A stretch of 64,000 nt of DNA from Parasponia andersonii (taxonomy: Eukaryota; Streptophyta; Magnoliopsida; Rosales; Cannabaceae), in assembly GCA_002914805.1 (NCBI GenBank), contig JXTB01000203.1, positions 244,728-308,727 on the forward strand, read 5' to 3'. Positions 34,197 through 43,585 of the stretch are shown one piece after another. Within the stretch, counting starts at the first letter, position 1. Each line of letters begins with the position of its first letter. Made by a program: the position numbers and the translations under genes. The notes beneath the pieces were generated by a model that had not been told where the DNA came from, did not search any database, and was given only the letters and a program-made list of their open reading frames with translations.

Positions 34197-36600
34197 TAGA
34201 GATGCAATTATGGGCCGCAGCTCATGGACCGGCTCAGGGTCATTCCTACTACAGTGTTAGGATGCACTGACTCGTCCTGGTATTGTAGATGAGTCAGCCC
34301 GACTTGTCTATTATTTGTGGGTTAAGCTGGGCCATAATATTGTGACCCGCAGAGCGGCCCGACCCCCCAAAGTTCATAGGTTGGGGTGGACCTGGGTTAG
34401 GACGGGCCAACCCACGATGGGCTAAGGTGGTCAGACCCATTCTAGTCTATCGCGAACTAGCTCATCATGGATCGACCCATTTTGGCTCATTCTTCTTTTA
34501 TTTTTTATATTTTTTGTTCTTTTATTTTTTTTTTAATTTGTTTTGTATAATCTTAAACATTTATACTAATTTTTCCTTACTAAACCAAGGTTCTTGTATT
34601 ATCCCACCAAATTTGACTTGTAAGATTTTTAATAAAGCAGTCATAAATAAAAATTTTATTAATAGTTTACATAATTATTTAGCTTCATCCAAATAAATTT
34701 ATGTAATCTTAGTAAATATATTTTTGTTTTTTATATTAATTAACACTTAAATTAATTTATAATTGTATGTAAATTATTTAGGATTTGATAAAAAAAATAA
34801 TTTTAAAGTTAAAAAAAATATTTTTTCTTTTTTTTTTTAACTAGAATGGCCCGGCCCATGGTAGGCTAAAATGGGTTGGCCTATGATAGGCTATTATGGG
34901 CTAACCCATGGACTGGTTATCTACGCTCCAAATATACTAGCGGCTATCGTAGTATAAATTAAGGTGTCGATTCTACGAAGAAGTAGATTAACAATAAAAA
35001 ATAATGAGAAATAAAAAGAAAAATTGAAAATAAAAATAAACTAAGCAAAAAATTGAAATAATAATTACAGAAATAATAATTGGAGATACCAATATGAGAA
35101 AAATAAAACTTCAAGATTCACTTAATTATTTGTCTAACTATTATGAACTTTGATTCCTATTTATTGCTCAATTATGTGTTTCACATCCTAAACACAAAAT
35201 CGAAAAATATAGCATTTAAGAACAAATATTAACCTAAACTATTCAATATGAAACACTTTTCCAATTAACACCAAAAATAATCTATCTTATTAGTTATCTA
35301 AGATCGACAATATATAACAAGGACAATACTGTAGTAAAAGATCAATGAATAAAGTAAATATAATTATATTCTAGTTTAAATCACCACATAAAGAAATCAT
35401 GACTGAATTTATATGAGAAACTAAAAAATAATACATTGAAAATAAAAATATTGAAGAATTTAACAAACTAAATTTATAAGTGTTGAAGCACACTCAGGAA
35501 TCAAAATTAGAAAATAAAAAAACTACACAAGTAATATCATCTTTCTAGTCTCTCTAAAAACTAGTTTAACATCGCACTCATCTCACACACTTTTTTTTTA
35601 GAAAAAGTAGAGTTTTCTCTCTCAAAATTCGTGTATTCTTTTTCTCCTCATGTTATGCTATTTATAGCTGAAATTAAAATTTTGTGCAAGTTCCACGTTT
35701 TCCAAAAGTGGCTTTTGATTGACAAGATGATGTGTCAAACTCACACAATTTTCTTTCTCTCTTTCTCTCTCTTCCCTACATTTTCTAAGCACTGAGATGT
35801 AATCTGGTACAGTTGAAATTCATGAGTGCAGCGCGATACTCGCGCCTGATTGGTTAACAAAAAGACTTGAATTAATGCGTTTGCATGGTATTGTGTAAAT
35901 GAAGGAAAATCTGGTTGCACGAGATGTGAGAAACATTCGATCGGGCACGGTTGGCCACAACTATAGCACACGGGGCTCGCGTGTCCCCCCATCCTTCACT
36001 CGCCTGTTAGCTCGCGTGCACTCCACGTGCCCATCAGATGTCCTGGAGCTCGATCAGACGGCCGAGATCGCGAGTATACCCCTTCATCCACTCGTGAGAC
36101 TCTTTGATTTCTTTTTTCTTCTTTTTTTCTTTTCCATTTAACCTAAAGAAAAATAAAATTAAACTAAATCAAATTCAAACAAATCATAATCTAAAATAAA
36201 TTAATTACGAATTTAATTAAATAAAACTAAATTATCCTAAACTAAAATAAATTAAATAAATTAAAGTAAAATACCTAAAATCTAATAAAATTATATCTGA
36301 ATACTAAAAATCAAATTAACTATAAATAACCTAAATTAAACTAAGATTACACAAAACACACAAAATATATAAGAAAAAAAACACAAATAATTCTATTTTC
36401 ATAGAATTATCTCTGGTCCATCTTGGCCCGTAGGCTAGCCCAACCTAGCCTATATGTAGGGTAACTCATGGGTTAGGCTGGGCCACCTTTTTTCGTCAGT
36501 GGGCTGGTTCGGTCCGACCCATGAAAATAGTAAGCTGAATCGGTCCGCAATGGGCCTGCCTAATATGGGCCGAGCCGGACAGCCTATTGTTATATCTCTA
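34197..36600. mobile_element. Non-autonomous hAT-type DNA transposon (2.4 kb)
   Basis: The left end starts TAGAGATGCAATTATGGGCC, and the right end read in reverse starts TAGAGATATAACAATAGGC. The flanking 8 bp are TGAGAGGG (34189-34196) and TGAGAGGA (36601-36608), a one-mismatch 8-bp target duplication as expected for hAT. Both subterminal regions are packed with GGGCC/GGCCC/TGGGCTA words (34200-34480, 34846-34920, 36420-36590), also typical of plant hAT elements. No transposase frame is seen. The interior has an AT-rich part and a GC-rich patch (about 35820-36090). Confidence 0.75.
35820..36090. other. GC-rich patch inside the hAT element
   Basis: It contains words such as gtgcagcgcgatactcgcgc, cacgtgcccatcagatgtcc and cgatcagacggccgagatcg. 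Base composition differs sharply from the surroundings. It has an 80-codon open frame (35899-36141) with no recognisable motif. Similar 'gatcagacggc(t/c)gagat' words occur in plant repeats, so it may be a nested fragment of another element rather than captured gene sequence. Confidence 0.4.
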
Positions 36601-36608
36601 TGAGAGGA

Positions 36609-37034
36609 TGTCCAATATCATAACCAGTTCTTTATATATTAATAGGAGTCCAATACAAATCTTAGAAAAAAGTGGTCCATCAAGCTAGATATGGCAGCGC
36701 ATGACAAGTTTCCAAGTGGGGCAGATATTACTAAAGCCTATCTCGATTATTTATATTTCTATTTTTTCCTGCCCTACGTCATTTACATTTTTATTCTTTA
36801 TGAACATAGATTATAATCAAAATGCAACATTTTGTGGGCTAATTTGTCTAGTAATAAAAGCGTAAGGCAATGGTTTTAAAGCAAAGAAAAAGCAGAGCAG
36901 ATGAGAATATATAGGGATAATTGCCAAAAAATTCCATAAAATATGATCTTTTATAATTTTAACTTCGTTTTTCTTGTTTGTGCAAAATCATATCTCTAAA
37001 TTTCAATTCTCTGTAAATTTGTAAAATCTATATA
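36609..37034. other. Short intergenic spacer
   Basis: AT-rich; nothing recognised. Confidence 0.4.
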
Positions 37035-37049
37035 CAAATTAGGTGATTT

Positions 37050-37250
37050 TTTCTTTAAAGTAGAGCTTAACTAATGACCTACACTTATTACAAATTAAAG
37101 AAAAATACATATTACTACCCGATCCCCACCCATCCCATTAGGGATAATAGGTTTTCACACCTACCTCCAGTGTGACTCAAACCTAAGACTGAGATTTTAG
37201 GTAGTGAGTGCTCTTACCACTTGAGTTAACCTACTTCATCCAAATTAGGT
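37050..37250 (-). mobile_element. tRNA-derived SINE with perfect 15-bp target duplication
   Basis: CAAATTAGGTGATTT is present at 37035-37049 and 37251-37265. On the minus strand the enclosed 201 bp shows an A-box-like TAACTCAAGTGGTAAGAGC (37210-37228) and a B-box-like GGTTTGAGTCAC (37172-37183), the internal RNA polymerase III promoter of tRNA-derived SINEs, and ends in a short A-rich tail next to the left duplication. This layout is that of a complete SINE insertion. The family was not identified. Confidence 0.82.
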
Positions 37251-37265
37251 GATTTATGCTAACTA

Positions 37266-38347
37266 TTTTAAGTTATTTTCAATAAGTATTTTGTGTTAGC
37301 CAATAAAAATAAAATATATCATCGATTCAAAATATGTGTTTAGTAAAGAATTTATTTGCCAACTTATATGCATAAGTAATAAATTTTAAAAGATTTAAAA
37401 TGTAGAGGTATATATATATACACGTACTTTTCCTACCTTACTATAGCCTGCTAAAAGCATAATTGGAAGGTAGGGACCAATATGCCATGATTGGGTAACA
37501 GTAGGTTATAAGTATGGTAAGAAAGGAAGAAAAAAAATAGAAGTGGACTAATATGTAAAGGGCTGAAAGACTGGGGACCACTGATGCAAATAAGCCATTG
37601 CTAAATTGAGGGATCAAATGTGCTATTAACGGTTTAAAGGAGCAAATTGGAATTTGCAACGTCTTACTACAAAAGATGCTACGTTTTAAGATAAAAGAAA
37701 ACTCGCCAATAAAATATAGTGCAATAATTTCGGTATTCCTATCTTACCATATAGTTCTTTTTGTTTATAGTGGGGCAAAACCAGCCGTACATTTTCATCA
37801 CACATTTACAATTTTACAAACAAAAAATAATAATAATAATAAGAAGAAACAATTATTTAACGTCGAGTTACTAAAGTCAATCATCACTTGCTCCCTCCAC
37901 TTGCATCTCCTACTCCAGAGTCAATTTTAGGTCTACACTCCTTTATGAGCTGAGTCAATGGCCACGGCATTCTTTCACACTGAAAAATCAACCGGCGAGT
38001 TTGTTTACTTTAGTCGAAGTCGAACCAAGAAGCAAGATAAGATATTTATATATATTCCCGTTAGTTACATTTCCTTATAAACTTATTGCCTTATTTGGAC
38101 AGTGGTGAGACAAAGGACAGTTAATGTTTTTGTCAAAGAAGAGCAAAAAGAGGAGAGTTGAGAGATGGATTACTCAAACAAGTTGTAGCATTATTATTGC
38201 CTGTCTAATTTGGTGCTTCTGTGCAACCTCATGAGGTAGTCCAAATCAAACCTGTAAAATTCCATACGCATTTTTTCACTTATGACTTAGTTTTCCCTTT
38301 TTCTTTGCTTGTTGGTTTTAATTTCTCTGGAAATGTGATGTATTTAA
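37266..38347. other. Intergenic stretch
   Basis: No gene is supported. An AAT-type microsatellite (ataataataat) lies near 37826-37842. About 37900-38100 is slightly richer in G+C but has no open frame of note. Confidence 0.45.
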
Positions 38348-38726
38348 TGATGCGAAATAGGAATGGAATAGACTAGGATTTATTATTATTTTTTTAATTG
38401 TGATTATTTAGATATTTATTTTTGAGATTTATTTAATTTTGACTATGATTTTGGTATGTTTTAAAATCTTGGAGTTAGTTTTTTTTTTTTTTTCTAATTT
38501 TATTTAATTTTCTATCTATGTTCGATTGCCTATCTATGAATAGTCCTGATCATGTTTATCGTTTGCCAGACTTATTATGATTGGATGAATTATAAAGAAT
38601 TCATATTTTCTCTCTGAGATTTTTCTCTTTCTCTCTCTTGATTCTATTTTGTTTCTCTAAATTGGTCTCTTTATATCTCTTGTTCTATATCTTCCTATTC
38701 TCTATTCTATTATTGGTTCTACATCA
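38348..38726 (+). repeat. Probable solo LTR of the TGATG...CATCA family
   Basis: It starts TGATGCGAAATAGGAATGG and ends GGTTCTACATCA, with the same internal order as the LTR at 21434: T/A-rich U3, tatctatgaatag block, then 'tctctct...ttgattct' CT-rich part. Length is 379 bp, the same as the intron-5 LTR. The flanking five bases are tttaa (38343-38347) and tctaa (38727-38731), a one-mismatch target duplication. No partner LTR lies nearby. Confidence 0.65.
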
Positions 38727-38731
38727 TCTAA

Positions 38732-41700
38732 TTTGCTGTTCCGCTGGTTAATAAATCTATAAAAAATAAAAGGGAACAAAGTATTGGATTCTTGAATTTC
38801 TTATGACTTAATTTCGAATATTTGGTTTATGGTTTTCAATCTTAAGTGCTTTTACTAATTTCCCTGTTTTTCTTAATTCAATCAATCAAAAGTTTATTCT
38901 TTGTTGTTGGTAGACCAGTTAGGTTGAATAAGGTTTCTCATTGTACTTCAGATCGAGATAAAAGTATTAAATGCATTAGGTTGAATTTATTGTAAGGGAA
39001 ACAAATTGGTTATTTAATCGAATCCAAATTAAAATCTTGTTGATGTTAAATATTAAGTGAAATGTGCTTTTTTTTGGCTCGGAGGCGAGCGGAAGAAAAT
39101 CGCTTGTGAGGCTGCGCCTTAGTAAGAGAAGCGCACGCCTTTGAAGTTTATAAAGCTTAATGGATTTTTTTTTAATTAACTTTGGACTAATTTATTAGGT
39201 CCGACTGATCTAGATAGTTTTTTAAATACTTTAAGTTTTTTTTAATAGCTTATAAATTTTGGTTTTTAAAATCCTAATAAGTGAAGCAAAATACACCCAG
39301 CTCATTAAAACATTAAAGCTACGCCTGAGCAGTCACTCTCTCTCTCTCCCAAGACCCACGATTACTTCAGAATTTCCCTCCTTCCTCTTTAGCAGCTGTT
39401 ATTTCAGAGGGAAAAAAAAAAATAGAGCACAAGTTCAATTTCATCCAATTCTCTCTTCCAACAATATTCTTCCTCTCTGCTCTCAAATAAGTAGCAGCAG
39501 CCACTCTTATTAGTTGGATTTATGTTTTTGATGACTTGGTTTATGGTTTTATGAAATATTTTGCTACTAATTATCATTAATTTTATGTCTTTATTATGCA
39601 ATTGTGTCTTTTAGTATAATGTTATATAAGATTTTTATTTTTAGGAGTTTTCTGTTTCTTTATGAATTTTTATGAGATTTTTTATTACTTAAAATTGAGG
39701 CTTACGTCTCGTGAGGCTAAAGCAAAATGTCTCGATTCCAGCTTTTTAAAATCTTGCATGCATCTATGGCTTTATCTATTTAGAATGCCTTTTTTTTTTT
39801 TTTTTTTTTTCACATTACAAAGATACACTCTTATTCTATTTTACAATTTCTTTCTTTTCACTTCTAGCGGCTTCTCCCCTTCAGTTCATGAGATACTAGC
39901 CCTATTGTTTCCAAATGGATTCTAATCTTTCCCAGAGGCATATGCGATTTTTGCACACAATACAGAGTCAAAGGAAATTTTTCTCTTGATTCAACTTTTG
40001 TTTTCTTTGTAAATATGGAGTTTAAATAGTCCATATAATAGAAGTCTAGGTCTGAATTGATTTCGCAAAAACTTTGGAAATCCTTTCAAGCATGCCTTGC
40101 TTCTAGATAGTTTTGCTTTGTATTCTAAATAGTTGTCAAATGCTAGCAGAATGACTAAAGTTTTTATATCTCTAAAGATACTTCTGGATTTTAATCATCC
40201 CTTGCCTAGAGAATCTTTTAAGTCAGTTTTAATTGATTTATTTTATTATTATTATTATTTTTTATTTTGAAACTAATATTGGTTTTGAGTAACTCATTAT
40301 ATCTTTATTGCAATATCAAAAAGTTTGTTGTACCTGCAAAGAGAATGTAGCTGGTACAACACTAGCTCTTGCAGGAAATGATGCCAATGACAGATGTATA
40401 TATTATTCGATTCATATCACGCATATTTTCTGTGTCTGACCAACTTTTGGTCACAACACATACTAGTGCTTTGACTCTCCTGATTTCTTTCTCTTCTTAC
40501 TGTACATTTGTTTTCTCCTTGTTGGTCTGAAATTCTAGATTATTCAGAATGCTCATGTACTTGTGTGCTCTGCTAATGTCTGTTAAAGTATTTAGGCCCT
40601 GATTTGATGGGCAGTGCCATTGGTTGCACAATTTGAAGAGTGATTTGCTTTAGTTGAAGACACTATTTGGCAAAGGCCTATTGATATAATTGATTTGGAG
40701 GATCTTCTTTTTTCATTGGTTTGTTGACTTATTCTAGAACTTAAATCTAATTTGTGTATCTTTTGGGTTTTAATTTAGTCCAAATCTAGGTTCTTTTGTG
40801 GAGTCTTCATTCCTATTACAATTAAATGAGACCTAAACTGTGGTATTTTCCAACATAAGTTCATATCCTTCTAGCATCAAAATAGATGGTTTACTTACTT
40901 AACCATGCTGAGCTTCCTTCTTTATAACCCTGTTTGCATGCCATAATTACTCTGTTACATTTTTCTTTTACTCGTTGGCTGGCCACATCTCAGTACATGT
41001 ATCATTTATACAATGTTGCTTACTTATTTTCAACTTGCCTAGAGGTTTTTCATCGTTTTGGAAGATATTGGCAAAGGTCTTCTCCATTTAACTACTCAAG
41101 GTTTTTCATCAGTAGATATCTTGTGCGATCATAAGATTTGTAATAAAAATTTTTTAGCTTTATTGGTACTAGGAAATGCTAAGGGAGCTGTAGCTGTGAT
41201 TTTTACATTTTCAATTTTCATTAATCTTATTTGTGGCTAGAATGTTGGATTGTTCACTTACGTTGGTCATTGGTGGTGTTGTCCTTTTAGGCAAGAAACG
41301 AAGTAAATGATACATCGCCCGGGGAAAGCAGTAACTGGATTTTCCAAAGATTATGATTTTTCTCAATGCAGGGAAAGCAACAGCCTACCCAGAGGCAAGT
41401 TTATTTCCATGTTACCTTTTGGTGCTGGGCTTCTATTTTTTCCCATCCACGTTTCGAAGTTTTTGTTGTAGTGTTTAAAATTTAAGAAAAACTTCAAATG
41501 TTTCATATTGAACTGCAGTTATAATTTTTCTTTTTTTAAAAAAGGAGAAAAAAATGCATAGAATTGAAAAGAAAAAAGACTAACGGCAAATGAAGTTTGT
41601 TATGAAGTTTTTATAGTTAAATTTATAAATGACTTTGTTTCCCCACATATGATGTTGGCCATGTAGATGTCAATTCATCACTGCGTCCTATGTTTTTAAT

Positions 41701-41849
41701 ATTGACATGATGTTCCTGGTAATTTTGATTCTTGTTTATGATTTGTTTTTGTCAGGCTTTTATAATAAACCAGCATAATTGAGCATAATTTGCAAAGTCA
41801 GTATACTATAGTATATAGTTAGAGTTAGGTGCTCTAATTTAGATGACTG
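38732..41849. other. Intergenic stretch with unresolved exon-like patches
   Basis: No complete gene is supported. About 39320-39510 is CT-rich and looks like a plant 5' leader, and short less AT-rich patches occur near 40335-40400 and 41290-41400 next to possible splice acceptors. I could not join them into a reading frame. A (T)25-type run lies near 39788-39810. These may be remnants of a lost gene or part of a long 5' UTR or non-coding transcript. Confidence 0.35.
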
Positions 41850-42300
41850 ATAATTTATTTCTCAAAAGTAAATGACTGAACATGAAGGACCATATAATTA
41901 GAATCAAACTTAGCAGAAAGTAAATATCGAATGGAAAGTGCTGGAAATGTAAATTGCATAGAAATTGAAGAACAAAAATGAAATTAAGTAAAAAATAAAT
42001 GACTAGGACCAGTTTAGAGCAACTGGAATCACAATGACAATGATTCGACTGCAGTAAAGTAAACAACTATACGCAAAGTTTGGTTGAATAGCTCAAGATC
42101 TTATGAGTTGGTCGTATGTGTACAATTTAACCAAGAACATAAGTGCAAGTTCGGGGTCTTTGATAGCTCAACACTCATATAGAGTTTTTCTTGACCTTAA
42201 ATGTGGAATTTTGAAGTACAGAGAAATGTACTTGCGCATGAAAGGTGATAGAGAGAAGAGACTGAGGAAATGAGGGAAAAACAGAGAATGTACTATTGTT
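41850..42300. repeat. Dispersed repeat related to 26981-27420
   Basis: It shares 'aaggacca', 'aatgtaaa' and the phrase ctttgatagctcaacactca...atatagagt (from about 42159) with the region left of the minus-strand LTR (27331 on). No coding content is seen. The similarity is partial and the boundaries are not defined. Confidence 0.45.
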
Positions 42301-43585
42301 TACATGCTATAGGGGGGTTGATAATGCATGCAAAGGCTAAAACAAGCAGTTTCTACTACGCCTAGGTTGGTTGAGGAGAGAAAATGGCCTAAGAACAAGA
42401 TCTTGAATGTTACTCGAAGATATAAGATGGAAATAGAAGCTATTGGGTTGTTAAGAAATGGTTGAAAGCTTCTGGCTTTAGGTATTTGGTAAATGAAAAT
42501 GATGATGGTGACAGTATATGCGTGTGAATGAGTGTCCCCTAAGGAGCTGAGGAAGCCTCCAATTATGGGCAGCCTTTAGCTTTTATGTTTACTTCTCATT
42601 GGCAGCTTCCTACGGCTTTCCTAAACGTTAGTGGGGACAAGGGTTAAAGCTTTAATGCCAAGTGGCAAATCTCTGCAGCGTTTCTTCTGTAAACAGTCAG
42701 AATTCACATGATTTGGCACTATTTCAGCCAATAAGCTCCCTCATAGGATAATCAAACCTTATCCTTACCTAGGACTTCCATTCTATATTCTTGACAGGTG
42801 GCTTTCCTGCTGCCACCTGTCCTGTTTTCTTGTGAAATAGCCATGATGTCAAGGTGGTTTATTACCCAGTTTTAAGGGTTTATTGTTCTAAACACCAGAG
42901 TACTTCACGTGGAATGCATGCATGTAAATCCTATTTTAGCTTCTTTATTAAACAGATTATTTTTTTCCCGAAAAGAAACGACAGGGTATTTTTGGCTGCA
43001 TATCCTACTGCCTTTTCTCTAATTCTTCTAGTTTATACTATTTTATATCTTTAAGAATGCACATTACTAGGAATTCCCATGTTCATGCTTTAATTACTAT
43101 TTTCTCATGTTCAATTGACTATTTGCGTATTCTAATTTCAATTTTTATTCATTATATAGACTTACACCAAGACACACGAGAAACCTTTATTCTAGTTTAA
43201 TTCAGTTTTAATTCGTTTCGGGGACATACCCCACTATACTGTACAGCATAAAGACTCACTGTAGTGATGTTATTATGTTGTCTTTCCAGAACTAAGTCTT
43301 AGGTCCAATTCTAGTATTTCATTTCCTGTCCAATCAATATATTCTTCGCACTAAATTGTCATTACCATTTTAAATGAGAATAACAGAGTTGTAAAATTAA
43401 CGAGATTTTACTTTCAAGTTTAGAGGATTTGAATTCTTCTTGGCATAATCTTGACTTTTTTGGAGATAATAACTATATCTACAAGAATACTGCAGATGAT
43501 CATGGAGTACTCATCAATATTAGATGATCATTAGTTGGTTTCGCACGCCACTGCTCAATGTAATAACTAAACAAAGAAATAGTAT
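42301..43585. other. Upstream region of the CNL gene
   Basis: The first part (to about 43260) looks like further decayed repeat, with a gggacataccccac word resembling 28602-28615. The last 300 bases presumably hold the promoter of the resistance gene, but I see no dependable TATA box or defence cis-element at a meaningful distance. Confidence 0.35.

Noticed and set aside
35899..36141. 80-residue open frame in the hAT interior
   Set aside because: Open chiefly because the patch is GC-rich; not similar to any protein I recognise.
39080..39756. Possible element between 'ggctcggaggcgagcgg' and 'gcttacgtctcgtgaggc'
   Set aside because: GC-rich words at both ends look related to a plant repeat, but the ends do not align as an inverted pair and no target duplication was found.
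38732..41849. A spliced gene made from exon-like patches near 39.4, 40.35 and 41.3 kb
   Set aside because: No combination of patches gave a sustained frame or a recognisable protein.
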